Made by a program: the position numbers and the translations under genes
From: Flavobacterium sp. JAS
Lineage (GTDB): Bacteria > Bacteroidota > Bacteroidia > Flavobacteriales > Flavobacteriaceae
Direction of reading: 5' to 3'
DNA: 64,000 nt
Assembly: GCF_020991455.1 (NCBI RefSeq)
Contig: NZ_JAJMOX010000001.1
Location: 434,001-498,000, forward strand
Shown here: positions 50,389-60,061 of the stretch, in pieces
Numbering within the stretch: the stretch's first letter is position 1
How the letters are laid out: every line of letters begins with the position of its first letter
Notes under the pieces: model-generated
The model's input: the letters and a program-made list of their open reading frames with translations, nothing else
The model's database searches: none
Told to the model about the DNA's origin: nothing

Positions 50389-51795
50389 TTATTTCAGTCC
50401 GTCAACAGAGACATTTACCGTTCCGTTTATTTTGATAAAAGCAATTATGGCTTGATTCGTTAATTGAATTTTATCAAACTGAATATCTTCCATTTTTCCA
50501 TTTACAAATACACCAGGCATCGGAGAGTAGTTTTTAAGATAAGCTGCGATGTTCTTTTTACCATCTTCCAGATTTGGTTGAATAGAATAACGGCAACTTT
50601 CTTCCATTTTTCTTAAAATATATCCCTGACCCAACCAACTTGCGGTTCTCATTAGTTTGCTTTTGGTGTCTAGAACATAATCTAGTTTTTCGAAATAGAT
50701 TTCTTTAGTCTTTGGATTGTATGACGGAAATCCGTTTAAATAAATGGTTCCGTTTACAGATCCTAAAACGTCCAGCGCAATGACCATTTTTCCGTCTTTG
50801 TGCCAAATAGCGACATTTTTAACGGTTACTTTTTTGCTTCCTGAGCCAAATTCCTGACCAGCAAAATTCTTGGTCATTATTTGTGAAGCATCAAGATAAG
50901 TTGAAATTGCAGCAATATTAGCAGAGATTTGATTTGGAATCTTAGCAACAGGTTTTAAAGCTATTTTATTGGCACTGAATCTTGATTCGGGTTGTTTGCC
51001 AATAATGGTTTCCATGTTGCATTTCATTCCCATATCTAACAAAAATAAATCATTTTTTAGTTTTGCATTAGTCGAATAGATTTCGACAGGAACAATTCTT
51101 AACCAGGTTTCATAAGTGTCACTCATCTGAAAAGGAGTGCATACTTTCTCTAAAGCCGATAAAACATTCGGTTTAAAATCCATTGATTTTTCTATAGCAG
51201 TATCTATACTTTTTTCGATTTTCGATTTAAAGATTGAAATAGCCGGATTTACCAAATAAGTTATTGGCATGCTTTTTCCAAAAACAAGCATCGTCGGGCT
51301 TTCGTTCCAATCAAGAGACTTGAATTCGGTTTTAGTGTTTAATTTCCAATTCGTCAATGCCACTTCGCTTGATAAAGTGATAATTCCGTTTAGGTTAAAT
51401 TCACGAGTATCGTAAAGTTCAACTCCTAGTTTTTTAGTTCCAATTCTGTACTTGATCGTTGCTTTTAACGGTAGAATTGTTTTGATTTTTTTATCCGGAT
51501 TTGCCGGATCATTCTGGATTTTTATCGGAGCCTGTTTCCAGATCTTCATTTCGATATCATCATCTTCAATGTTGTTATCCTCATAAATTAAACCGTTCAA
51601 TAATGAGTTGGTCTGGCTCTCAATATCATTGAGTTTTACCGTTATTGGCAGGTTTATAAATGAAGGATTTGCATCATAAACCAACGGACTTGCATCATCT
51701 GGTTCGGGTTTTAACGTTTCTAATTTTTGAGATGTAGAGCAGCTAACAAGTACGGCAAGTACTGTAGACAAAGAGAGAATTGAAAAAAACTTCAT
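50389..51795 (-). CDS. DUF4403 family lipoprotein
   Basis: 468-residue exported lipoprotein: the signal sequence ends in LVSCS with the lipid-bearing Cys near residue 19. The rest resembles the DUF4403 family, whose members have tandem lipid-binding-like (TULIP/BPI-type) domains; the phrases SFINLPITVKLNDIE and WNESPTMLVFGKSMPI suit that family. Function unknown; a periplasmic or outer-membrane lipid-related role is only an inference. It is transcribed alone on the minus strand, convergent with the oxidase assembly genes and divergent from the ABC exporter. Confidence 0.85.
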   Translation of the reverse strand: MKFFSILSLSTVLAVLVSCSTSQKLETLKPEPDDASPLVYDANPSFINLPITVKLNDIESQTNSLLNGLIYEDNNIEDDDIEMKIWKQAPIKIQNDPANPDKKIKTILPLKATIKYRIGTKKLGVELYDTREFNLNGIITLSSEVALTNWKLNTKTEFKSLDWNESPTMLVFGKSMPITYLVNPAISIFKSKIEKSIDTAIEKSMDFKPNVLSALEKVCTPFQMSDTYETWLRIVPVEIYSTNAKLKNDLFLLDMGMKCNMETIIGKQPESRFSANKIALKPVAKIPNQISANIAAISTYLDASQIMTKNFAGQEFGSGSKKVTVKNVAIWHKDGKMVIALDVLGSVNGTIYLNGFPSYNPKTKEIYFEKLDYVLDTKSKLMRTASWLGQGYILRKMEESCRYSIQPNLEDGKKNIAAYLKNYSPMPGVFVNGKMEDIQFDKIQLTNQAIIAFIKINGTVNVSVDGLK

Positions 51796-51818
51796 AGTTA
51801 AGATTTTTTTGAGTGATG

Positions 51819-51826
51819 CAAAATTA
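51819..51826 (-). promoter_or_regulatory. Predicted -7 element for the DUF4403 gene
   Basis: On the minus strand this reads TAATTTTG, matching TAnnTTTG, 23 nt before the ATG. Confidence 0.45.
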
Positions 51827-51971
51827 AGAAAACAATTAAATTATATTAAAAAAGTGTAACATTTGATAATGAATAGAGTCTTATCTAAGTAGCAAAACGA
51901 AATTATTAACGTTTTCTTACCATAAATTACTTAATAAAAATGTTATTATTGTTTTAAAATTTAACAATATC

Positions 51972-52673
51972 ATGATCGAAATCAAAGATTTACACAAGTC
52001 CTATAAAATGGGAAGTTCAAGTTTACATGTGTTAAAGGGGATTAATTTTAATATTGCTGAAGGGGAATTAGTTGCTATTATGGGATCTTCGGGATCTGGT
52101 AAATCTACGCTCCTTAATATTTTAGGAATTCTTGATGAGGCAGATTCTGGTAATTATATTTTGGATAAAACTCCAATTAAAAACTTAAACGAAACGATAG
52201 CTTCAAAATATCGAAATAAGTTTTTAGGGTTTGTTTTTCAATCATTTAATTTAATAAATTATAAAACAGCACTCGATAATGTTGCTATGCCGTTGTACTA
52301 TCAAGGTATAAAGAGAAAGGAACGTTATGATATTGCAATGAAATATTTGGAGAAAGTGGGCTTGGGTTCTCATTCTCACCACTTACCAAATGAACTTTCA
52401 GGAGGGCAAAAGCAACGTGTTGCGATTGCAAGAGCATTGGCGTCAAATCCTAAAGTTCTATTGGCAGATGAGCCAACGGGAGCTTTGGACACCAAAACTT
52501 CTTATGAGGTTATGGAACTTATTCAAGGAATTAACGACGAAGGAAAAACTATTTTGATCGTTACACACGAGCCTGATATTGCAGCCATGTGCAAAAGAAA
52601 TGTGGTCCTGAAAGACGGATTAATTATCGATGATAAAATGGTAGAACAAGTTAGAGCTTCATCTTATGTTTAA
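51972..52673 (+). CDS. MacB-type ABC transporter ATPase
   Basis: ATPase of a LolD/MacB-type exporter, 233 residues. Walker A is GSSGSGKST (38-46), the Q-loop VFQSFNL follows, the signature is LSGGQKQR (from 142), Walker B is VLLADEPTGALD and the switch His is in VTHEPD. This class works as a mechanotransmitter, driving substrate out through a periplasmic adaptor and TolC instead of moving it across the inner membrane. It starts a run of six genes and overlaps the first permease by 8 nt. Confidence 0.95.
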   Translation: MIEIKDLHKSYKMGSSSLHVLKGINFNIAEGELVAIMGSSGSGKSTLLNILGILDEADSGNYILDKTPIKNLNETIASKYRNKFLGFVFQSFNLINYKTALDNVAMPLYYQGIKRKERYDIAMKYLEKVGLGSHSHHLPNELSGGQKQRVAIARALASNPKVLLADEPTGALDTKTSYEVMELIQGINDEGKTILIVTHEPDIAAMCKRNVVLKDGLIIDDKMVEQVRASSYV

Positions 52674-53910
52674 TATTGAGCGTTGGCAGGAAATTTTTGA
52701 GGCAATCTCAAAAAATCGGTTAAGAACATTTCTTACCGGAGTTTCTGTGGCTTCAGGTATTTTTATCCTTGTGATTTTGCTGGGTGCGGGTAAAGGGCTT
52801 CAAAACGGAATTGAAAAACAATTTGAACGTGATGCAGCAGGAATTATTGAAGTTTGGTCAGGAACAACTACTAAAGAATATAAAGGGTTAAATCCCGGGA
52901 GACAAATTCAGTATAGAGATGCTGATTACAACCAAGCTGTGCAGAAATTTGATGATAAGTTAGATTTAAGAGCATCGACTTATAATTATTGGGGAGCTCC
53001 GTTTTCGTATGGAAAAGAATCGGGAAGTTATCAATATAGAGGTGTTACTCCTGAATATGACGGAATTGAAAATTTAACAATAGTTCAAGGCCGATATATA
53101 AATGATAAAGATATGGCCAACAATGAGAAAGTGGCTTGTATTGGGATGAAGGTTAAAACGGATCTTTTTAAAGACAAAGATGCTCTTGGTAAAGAAATCA
53201 TAATTAATGGTATCAATTTTAAAGTTGTTGGAGTCTTTACTGATCCGGGAGGTGAAAGAGAAGAAACGAGAGCTTATTTGCCTTTGACAACAGTACAAAG
53301 AGCTTTTGGGAACGGAGATAAAATTAGCAATTTGTTTTTTACGATGAAAAAAACAAATAATTACGATGAGGCTCTGGCACAATCTGAAAAGTTTACACAA
53401 GATTTGAAGGAATTGCTAAAAAGCAGAAACATGGTTGCTCCTGATGATGATGGCGGAGTTGGTGTTTATAATTCAGTTAAGGATGCTAAGCAATTTTATG
53501 ACTTAAACCTTTACATCAGATTATTCTTTTGGTGGGTTGGTATTTGTACCATTATTGCCGGTGTTGTTGGGGTAAGTAATATTATGCTTATCATAGTAAA
53601 AGAAAGAACTAAAGAAATTGGAATTCGAAAAGCTTTGGGAGCATCTCCAATTTCAATTATTTCAATGATACTTCACGAATCTATTTTTATTACCACGATC
53701 GCTGGTTTTGTAGGATTGCTTGCAAGTTTATTATTGTTAGAATTTGTTGGTCCGATGGTGCAAAGTGAATATTTTCAAAATCCTCAGGTAGATTTCAATG
53801 TGGCATTAACGACACTTGCTTTACTTGTATTTGCAGGCGCAATGGCAGGATTTTTTCCAGCGTACAGAGCGGCTAAAATTAAACCTATTGTAGCACTTAG
53901 AGACGAATAA
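52666..53910 (+). CDS. MacB-type ABC transporter permease 1
   Basis: 414 residues with the MacB plan: one N-terminal helix (about 18-40), a large periplasmic MacB core domain (about 45-270) and three C-terminal helices with the FtsX domain. NIMLIIVKERTKEIGIRKALGA near residue 305 is the family hallmark of the coupling region (given here in parts: NIMLIIVKERTKEIG). It overlaps the ATPase gene by 8 nt and is followed after 2 nt by a second permease. The two probably form a heterodimer. Confidence 0.93.
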   Translation: MFNIERWQEIFEAISKNRLRTFLTGVSVASGIFILVILLGAGKGLQNGIEKQFERDAAGIIEVWSGTTTKEYKGLNPGRQIQYRDADYNQAVQKFDDKLDLRASTYNYWGAPFSYGKESGSYQYRGVTPEYDGIENLTIVQGRYINDKDMANNEKVACIGMKVKTDLFKDKDALGKEIIINGINFKVVGVFTDPGGEREETRAYLPLTTVQRAFGNGDKISNLFFTMKKTNNYDEALAQSEKFTQDLKELLKSRNMVAPDDDGGVGVYNSVKDAKQFYDLNLYIRLFFWWVGICTIIAGVVGVSNIMLIIVKERTKEIGIRKALGASPISIISMILHESIFITTIAGFVGLLASLLLLEFVGPMVQSEYFQNPQVDFNVALTTLALLVFAGAMAGFFPAYRAAKIKPIVALRDE

Positions 53911-53912
53911 TT

Positions 53913-55178
53913 ATGTTTAAGAAAGATAATTGGGATGAGATTTTACAGGCTTTAACAGCCAATGTTTTCAGAACGGTTCTAACTGCTTTTGGGGTATTTT
54001 GGGGTATATTTATTTTAGTAATACTACTTGCGGCAGGAAATGGTTTGGAAAACGGTGTAAAAAAAGGCTTTGACGGAATCGCCACAAACACCATGTTTAT
54101 GTGGAGTCAAACCACTTCTAAAGCTTATAAAGGACTGCCTAAAACGCGTCGTTATGATTTTAGAAATAGTGATGTAGCAGCATTAAAAGCAGCTTTACCG
54201 GATTTATTATATGTTTCGCCAAGAAATCAGTTAGGAGATTTTAACGGATCAAACAATGTGGTTCGTGGCACAAAAACTGCTGCATTTAACGTTTATGGAG
54301 ATTATCCAGAGTTGATTAAACAGCAGCCAATGGATATTATTAAAGGACGTTTTGTAAATCAGCAGGATATTAATGAAAGAAGAAAAGTTGCTGTAATTGG
54401 TAAAGGAGTTATTAGTGGGCTTTACGGAAAAGAAGAAGAAACTGTTGGAAGTTATATAAAAATAAACGGCGTTAATTTTATGGTGGTTGGAGTTTATAAT
54501 TCTAAACAGCAAGGAGGAAATGCAGAACAAGAACAGAAAAATATTTTTGTTCCGTTTACTACTTTTCAACAAGCCTTTAATTTTGGTGATAAAGTGGGGT
54601 GGATGGCACTTACTGCAAAGGATGAAACTTCTATTACGGCCTTAAAACCGAAAATTTTAGATTTGATTAAGTCCCTTCATTCTATTAATCCCACAGATGA
54701 TCGTGCGGTTGGGAATTTCGATTTGTATGAACAATTCAATAAAGTACAAAGTTTGTTCAGCATCTTGAAAATCATTGCCTATTTTGTGGGAACATTAGTT
54801 TTAATTTCGGGAGTAATTGGTATTTCAAATATCATGCTTATTGTAGTTAAAGAACGTACCAAAGAAATTGGTATTCGTAGAGCTTTAGGAGCCACTCCGG
54901 GAGCTATTCGTGGACAAATTTTATCTGAATCTATATTTTTAACTATTATTTCAGGGATGTTGGGTATTGCCGTCGCAACCGGAATTATTGCAATTTTAAA
55001 TATGGTATTAGCTTCTATGCCTCCCGACAGCAATACGATGTTTGCGAATCCAAGTGTTGACTTAGGGGTTGTATTTGTAGCCTTATTAATATTAGTAGGA
55101 TCTGGTTTGCTGGCAGGATTTATTCCGGCTCAAACCGCAATTAATGTGAAGCCGGTAGATGCTTTACGTACAGAATAA
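53913..55178 (+). CDS. MacB-type ABC transporter permease 2
   Basis: 421 residues, paralogous to the gene before it, with the same layout: first helix, periplasmic core (about 45-275), and three C-terminal helices including NIMLIVVKERTKEIG and the final FIPAQTAINVKPVDALRTE. The sequences have clearly diverged, especially in the periplasmic core, so they are not a recent copy. With one ATPase gene for two permeases, the likely complex is ATPase2-permease1-permease2. Confidence 0.93.
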   Translation: MFKKDNWDEILQALTANVFRTVLTAFGVFWGIFILVILLAAGNGLENGVKKGFDGIATNTMFMWSQTTSKAYKGLPKTRRYDFRNSDVAALKAALPDLLYVSPRNQLGDFNGSNNVVRGTKTAAFNVYGDYPELIKQQPMDIIKGRFVNQQDINERRKVAVIGKGVISGLYGKEEETVGSYIKINGVNFMVVGVYNSKQQGGNAEQEQKNIFVPFTTFQQAFNFGDKVGWMALTAKDETSITALKPKILDLIKSLHSINPTDDRAVGNFDLYEQFNKVQSLFSILKIIAYFVGTLVLISGVIGISNIMLIVVKERTKEIGIRRALGATPGAIRGQILSESIFLTIISGMLGIAVATGIIAILNMVLASMPPDSNTMFANPSVDLGVVFVALLILVGSGLLAGFIPAQTAINVKPVDALRTE

Positions 55179-55216
55179 ATTATCAATCAAAAATAATCGA
55201 TTAAACCAAGAACAAA

Positions 55217-56335
55217 ATGAAAAAAGGAGTAACTGTAACCGTTTTAATTTTTATTGCTTTAGTTTTCTTTGGAGCGCTATACTATTTGTATGCTAAAAAT
55301 CAAGAGTCGCCAATTGTCTTTAAAACAGAGAAAGCAGAAATTAAAACGATTGTAAAAAACACAATCGCAACAGGTAATATTCAACCAAATGAAGAGGTGC
55401 TAATCAAACCGAACATTTCTGGTATTATTGAAGAAGTTTATATCAAAGCAGGAGAGCAAATCAAAGCAGGAGATATGATTGCAAAAATTAGAGTTGTTGC
55501 AAACGTGTCTAATGTTAGCAGCACTCAAAATCAAGTGCAAACAGCTAAAATAGCTTTAGATAATGAAGAGAAAATTTTTAAAAGACAAAAAACTTTGTTT
55601 GATAAAGAGGTAATTTCGGCTAACGATTTTGATGCAGCCCAATTGGCTTACAAACAAGCTAAGCAAAACTATTTGGCTGCAAAACAAAGTTTGGATATCG
55701 TAAAAACCGGAACAACAACATCATTAGGAAATTATGCTAATACTTTGATTCGTTCAACAGTAAACGGAATGGTTTTGGCTGTTCCTGTAAAAGTTGGAAA
55801 TCAGGTTATCGAAAGTAATAATTTTAATGAAGGAACTACAATTGCCAGCGTTGCAGATGTTGGAAGAATGATCTTTATTGGAAAAATTGACGAATCTGAA
55901 GTAGGTAAAATCAAAGAAAAAATGCCTATCGAGATTACTGTTGGAGCTATCGAAAACAAAAAATTCGTGGCAGTTTTAACAGATATTGCTCCAAAAGGAG
56001 TTACAGAAAATGGTGCGATTCAGTTTGAGATTAAAGCTTCTTTAGAAAATAAAGAAAAGACTTTTATCAGAGCGGGATTAAGTGCAAATGCATCCATTAT
56101 ATTAGAAAAAGCAGATAAAGTTTTGGCTATCAAAGAATCTTTAGTTCAATTTGACAAGAAAACTCAAAAACCATACGTTGAAATCGAAACTGTTCCTCAA
56201 AAATTTGAGAGAAAAGATTTGGTATTAGGCGTAAGCGACGGAATTTATGTTCAGGTTAAAAGTGGCATCAAAAACACAGATAGAATTAAAATCTGGAATC
56301 AGGGTTTAATTAGTGAAGGTGGTGAAAAAAAGTAA
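55217..56335 (+). CDS. HlyD/MacA-type periplasmic adaptor 1
   Basis: 372-residue membrane fusion protein: one N-terminal membrane helix (about 5-24), a barrel-sandwich (lipoyl-like) half motif GNIQPNEEVLIKP, a coiled-coil hairpin (about 95-155, DNEEKIFKRQKTLFDKE) and the beta-barrel and membrane-proximal domains. It would link the ABC permeases to the TolC channel. It follows permease 2 after 38 nt. A second adaptor gene lies beyond the tolC-type gene. Confidence 0.92.
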   Translation: MKKGVTVTVLIFIALVFFGALYYLYAKNQESPIVFKTEKAEIKTIVKNTIATGNIQPNEEVLIKPNISGIIEEVYIKAGEQIKAGDMIAKIRVVANVSNVSSTQNQVQTAKIALDNEEKIFKRQKTLFDKEVISANDFDAAQLAYKQAKQNYLAAKQSLDIVKTGTTTSLGNYANTLIRSTVNGMVLAVPVKVGNQVIESNNFNEGTTIASVADVGRMIFIGKIDESEVGKIKEKMPIEITVGAIENKKFVAVLTDIAPKGVTENGAIQFEIKASLENKEKTFIRAGLSANASIILEKADKVLAIKESLVQFDKKTQKPYVEIETVPQKFERKDLVLGVSDGIYVQVKSGIKNTDRIKIWNQGLISEGGEKK

Positions 56336-56372
56336 TCTGAAATTCTAAAGGTTTTTTGGTTTTAAAAAATGT

Positions 56373-56380
56373 TAAATTTG
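56373..56380 (+). promoter_or_regulatory. Possible internal -7 element before the tolC-type gene
   Basis: TAAATTTG fits TAnnTTTG, 33 nt before the ATG at 56414. A TTTG 14 nt upstream is closer than the usual -33 spacing. Confidence 0.45.
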
Positions 56381-56413
56381 CGTAGCCATCTGCTATGCTT
56401 TCATTCAAAATAT

Positions 56414-57796
56414 ATGAAAATAAATAAATATAATAGTCTTGTTTTTGCTGTGTTATTTGGACTTGGATTCTCAGGCCACGCACAATCAAAACAATGGACT
56501 CTGGAAGAATGTGTTCGATATGCACTGGACAATAATATCACAATAAAATTATCAGAACTAGACGTAAAAAATGCTAATATTGATAAAAAGGATGCATTTG
56601 GTAATTACCTTCCATCAGTAAGCGGTAATGCTTCACACTCCTGGAATATTGGTTTGAACCAGGATGTTACGACGGGAGTTTTGCGTAATCAGACAACTCA
56701 GTATTCATCTGTAGGTTTAAATGCCGGAGTTGATATTTATAAAGGTTTACAAAATCAAAATACTTACCGAAGAAGTAAACTCGCTATTATAGCTTCACAA
56801 TATCAATTGCTGAAAATGCAGGAAGATATTTCGCTAAATGTGGCTAATGCTTTTCTTCAGATTCTATCTTATAAAGAAGAATTAAAAGTAAAAAAAGAAC
56901 AGTTAACGATTGATGAAAAACGTTTGGCACGTTCTGAAGAAATGGTAAATGCAGGAACAATCCCAAGAGGAGATTTGTATGACCTAAAAGCTACTATTGC
57001 AACAGATCAACAGGCTATTACAGTTTCGGAAAATAACTTATTGATTTCTAAATTAAGTTTAGCGCAGCTTTTACAACTAAAAGAATTTGCTGATTTTGAT
57101 GTAGTTGACGATACAAATGCAAAAGATGAAAACAATATCATGGCACAAAGCCCAACCGATATTTATAATAAAGCAAAAGAAACGAGAACAGAATTAAAAC
57201 TAGCGCAAACAAATCTTGAAATCGCTCAGAAAAATGTAGCAATTGCAAGAGGAGCTTATCAGCCAACACTTAGAGGTTTTTATGGTTTTAATACAAGAGC
57301 AAGTTATAGTGATCAGGTTAAATTGGATGCAAATAACCAGCCGTATACTGTAGGGCCAGCTCCAATATTTCAACAGTTTAGCGATAACAAAGGACATAAT
57401 TTTGGTTTTCAATTAGATGTTCCAATTTTTAACGGTTTTTCTGTTAGAAATAATGTAGAGCGTAATAAAGTAAGTTTAGAGAAATCTAAAATAGATTTAG
57501 AGCAAAAAAGTTTAGATTTGCAACGTAATGTGTATACTGCTTTTACAAATGCAAAAGGAGCTTTAAATACTTATGAATCATCAACGGTAACATTAGAAGC
57601 AAGACAACAGGCTTATAATTATGCTAAAGAAAAGTATGATGTAGGTTTAATGAATTCTTTTGATTTTACACAGGCTCAAACATTATTGACTAATGCGCAG
57701 TCAGATGTTATTAGAACAAAATACGATTACATGTTTAAAGTAAAGATACTTGAATTCTATTTTGGAATTCCAATTGTCCCGATTATCAAAAAATAG
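56414..57796 (+). CDS. TolC-family outer-membrane efflux channel
   Basis: 460-residue outer-membrane factor. A signal peptide (about 1-25, ending GHAQS) is followed by the two OEP repeats with WTLEECVRYALDNNITIK at the start and long helical stretches rich in Ala, Gln and Asn. The second repeat carries FGFQLDVPIFNGF, a typical barrel strand segment. I prefer the ATG at 56414, since the longer form from 56369 puts 15 residues before the signal peptide and overlaps the predicted promoter. It lies between the two adaptor genes. Confidence 0.93.
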   Translation: MKINKYNSLVFAVLFGLGFSGHAQSKQWTLEECVRYALDNNITIKLSELDVKNANIDKKDAFGNYLPSVSGNASHSWNIGLNQDVTTGVLRNQTTQYSSVGLNAGVDIYKGLQNQNTYRRSKLAIIASQYQLLKMQEDISLNVANAFLQILSYKEELKVKKEQLTIDEKRLARSEEMVNAGTIPRGDLYDLKATIATDQQAITVSENNLLISKLSLAQLLQLKEFADFDVVDDTNAKDENNIMAQSPTDIYNKAKETRTELKLAQTNLEIAQKNVAIARGAYQPTLRGFYGFNTRASYSDQVKLDANNQPYTVGPAPIFQQFSDNKGHNFGFQLDVPIFNGFSVRNNVERNKVSLEKSKIDLEQKSLDLQRNVYTAFTNAKGALNTYESSTVTLEARQQAYNYAKEKYDVGLMNSFDFTQAQTLLTNAQSDVIRTKYDYMFKVKILEFYFGIPIVPIIKK

Positions 57797-57800
57797 TTAT

Positions 57801-59093
57801 ATGAAAAAAAAGACGGTTTATTTCTTAGTAGGCGGAGCGCTAATTATAATTTTTGCTTTGGTTGGTCTTTCGAAATCGGGAGTAATAGGAAATAAGGATG
57901 AAGGTAAAGAAGTTGAAGTTTCAAAAGTAATGGCTTCCACAATTGTCGAGACAGTTTCGGCAACTGGTAAAATTCAGCCGGAAATTGAAGTAAAACTTTC
58001 TTCAATGGTTTCGGGTGAGATTATCGCATTAAATGTAAAAGAAGGTCAGGTTGTAAAAAAAGGAGATTTGTTAGTAAAAATAAATCCTGATTTATATACA
58101 TCAGGACTAGAAAGATCTGTCGCAAATTTATCAGGTACAAAAGCGGGTTTAACACAATCTGAAGCTAGTTATAAAGAAGCTAAGGCGAGTTATGAGCGTA
58201 ATAAAACACTATATGATAAAGGTGTAATTTCAAAATCAGATTGGGATAAATCGGTTTCTACTTATGAAGTAGCAAAAGCCACTAAACAAAGTTCTTATTA
58301 CAATGTTCAGAGTGCATCAGCGTCTGTAACAGAAGCTAAAGATAATCTAGGACGTACTTTAATTTATGCTCCTGCAGATGGAACGATTTCAGTATTGAAT
58401 GTTGAACTAGGTGAGCGCGTTTTAGGGACACAACAAATGGCGGGAACAGAGCTTTTGAGAGTGGCAAACCTAAACAACATGGAAGTTGAAGTTGATGTAA
58501 ACGAAAATGATATTGTTAAAGTAAAAATAGGTGATGCAGCTAATGTTGAAGTAGATGCTTATCTTAAAAAGAAATTTAAAGGTACAGTAACCAGTATTTC
58601 TAACTCAGCAAGTACAACTTTAACCTCAGATCAGGTAACTAATTTTAAAGTTAAAGTTCGTATTTTAAAAGAATCATATCAGGATTTATTAGAAGGTCAG
58701 CCAAGTACATATTCGCCTTTTAGACCAGGAATGACAGCTACTGTTGATATTATTACCAGAACTAAAAATAATGTTTTGGCTGTGCCAATTAGTTCTGTTG
58801 TTGTAAAATCAGACACAACTGCGGTAAAAGATTTTAAAGTAGAAGATCCAAACGAAGACAAAAAAGCAGCTCCAAAAAGCGATAAGAAATTTGAATGCGT
58901 TTTTGTAAAAGTTGGTGATAAAGCAAAAATAAGAATCATTAAAACCGGAATTCAGGACGATACTAATATCGAAGTAATGTCAGGACTAAAATCTGGTGAT
59001 GTTGTGATTACCGGACCATATACAACGGTTTCTAAAGATTTGAACTCTGGTGATAAAGTGAAGCTTAAAAAAGCAGATACCGCTAAGAAATAA
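57801..59093 (+). CDS. HlyD/MacA-type periplasmic adaptor 2
   Basis: 430-residue membrane fusion protein with an N-terminal helix (about 5-24), the biotinyl-lipoyl-like half motif TGKIQPEIEVKLSS, a coiled-coil hairpin (about 100-190) and the GDAANVEVDAY beta-barrel region. The ATG at 57801 starts directly before the membrane helix; the longer form from 57750 is inside the tolC-type gene. It has a C-terminal Lys/Asp-rich insertion (about 350-375) that adaptor 1 lacks. The two adaptors are unlike enough to have separate roles, or to alternate in one hexamer. Confidence 0.93.
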   Translation: MKKKTVYFLVGGALIIIFALVGLSKSGVIGNKDEGKEVEVSKVMASTIVETVSATGKIQPEIEVKLSSMVSGEIIALNVKEGQVVKKGDLLVKINPDLYTSGLERSVANLSGTKAGLTQSEASYKEAKASYERNKTLYDKGVISKSDWDKSVSTYEVAKATKQSSYYNVQSASASVTEAKDNLGRTLIYAPADGTISVLNVELGERVLGTQQMAGTELLRVANLNNMEVEVDVNENDIVKVKIGDAANVEVDAYLKKKFKGTVTSISNSASTTLTSDQVTNFKVKVRILKESYQDLLEGQPSTYSPFRPGMTATVDIITRTKNNVLAVPISSVVVKSDTTAVKDFKVEDPNEDKKAAPKSDKKFECVFVKVGDKAKIRIIKTGIQDDTNIEVMSGLKSGDVVITGPYTTVSKDLNSGDKVKLKKADTAKK

Positions 59094-59101
59094 TTTGGAT
59101 T

Positions 59102-59353
59102 ATGATTTCATTATGTGGTAGTCCTCCGGATGGTTTCTTTCAAATTATAGAAATTGGATTAATTACTTTATCAATATTTCTTTTTTATGTTCATTACAAA
59201 GCATATAAAAGCCAATATTATAATGAAGAATATGTTTATTTTTCCACTGGTAGAAAGTTTTTAATTTACATAGGTTTTTTGGCAATAAGTTTATGTATTA
59301 CTCCTGTAGTGATTTTAATATCTTTTTTCATTTATGCAGGATTGTTCAAATAA
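59102..59353 (+). CDS. Small membrane protein of unknown function
   Basis: 83 residues with two hydrophobic helices (about 12-32 and 53-78) joined by a Tyr-rich polar loop (KAYKSQYYNEEYVYF). I do not recognise it. It lies 8 nt after adaptor 2 and before tsaB, so it may be the last gene of the exporter operon. Its coding potential is supported by the spacing and the regular two-helix plan, but no motif confirms it. Confidence 0.6.
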   Translation: MISLCGSPPDGFFQIIEIGLITLSIFLFYVHYKAYKSQYYNEEYVYFSTGRKFLIYIGFLAISLCITPVVILISFFIYAGLFK

Positions 59354-59379
59354 ATAATTAATTTTTAAAAATAAACACA

Positions 59380-60054
59380 TTGTCTTTTATTCTCAATATC
59401 GAAACGGCTACGAAAAACTGTTCAGTATCTATTGCAAAAAATGGAGAAACCATTTTATGTAAAGAAATTGCCGAAGAAGGCTATTCACACGCCGAAAAAC
59501 TACATGTTTTTATTGAAGAAATAATAGAAGCAGCCGGAATAAACGTTCAGGATTTAGCAGCAATTGCAGTAAGTCAGGGACCTGGGTCTTATACAGGATT
59601 AAGAATTGGGGTTTCGGCAGCAAAAGGATTGTGTTTTGCTTTAAATATTCCGTTGATTGCAGTTGATACCTTACAAACATTAGCTTCTCAGGTTAAAGTT
59701 TCTGATGGAAAAATAATTCCAATGTTAGACGCCAGAAGAATGGAAGTTTACAGTGAAGTTTTTAATTCTAAATTAGACGTAGAAAGAGGTATTGAAGCGG
59801 AAGTTATTACAGAAGATTCTTTTGCGGCATATACAGAGGTGCTTTATTTTGTTGGTGATTGTGCTGATAAATGTAAATCTGTTTTAACAAAAGACAATTT
59901 TGTATTTTTAGAAGAAATAAAATACCCTTCAGCTTCGGCAATGAGTAAAATCAGTTATGATAAATATCAAAAAAGCGACACTGTAGATGTCGCTTATTTT
60001 GAACCGTATTATTTAAAAGATTTTATGATGACATTGCCATCAAAAAAACAATAA
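59380..60054 (+). CDS. tsaB: tRNA threonylcarbamoyladenosine biosynthesis protein TsaB
   Basis: Partner of TsaD in making the t6A modification of ANN-decoding tRNAs, 224 residues. The ASKHA-type N-terminus ILNIETATKNCSVSI, then QGPGSYTGLRIG near residue 70, then the PMLDARRMEVY strand are characteristic; it lacks the metal-binding histidines of TsaD, as expected. The start is TTG at 59380, since no ATG lies upstream in frame and MSFILNIETAT is the normal TsaB beginning. It converges with the MscS gene with only 7 nt between stop codons and no clear terminator. Confidence 0.94.
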   Translation: MSFILNIETATKNCSVSIAKNGETILCKEIAEEGYSHAEKLHVFIEEIIEAAGINVQDLAAIAVSQGPGSYTGLRIGVSAAKGLCFALNIPLIAVDTLQTLASQVKVSDGKIIPMLDARRMEVYSEVFNSKLDVERGIEAEVITEDSFAAYTEVLYFVGDCADKCKSVLTKDNFVFLEEIKYPSASAMSKISYDKYQKSDTVDVAYFEPYYLKDFMMTLPSKKQ

Positions 60055-60061
60055 AACTATT

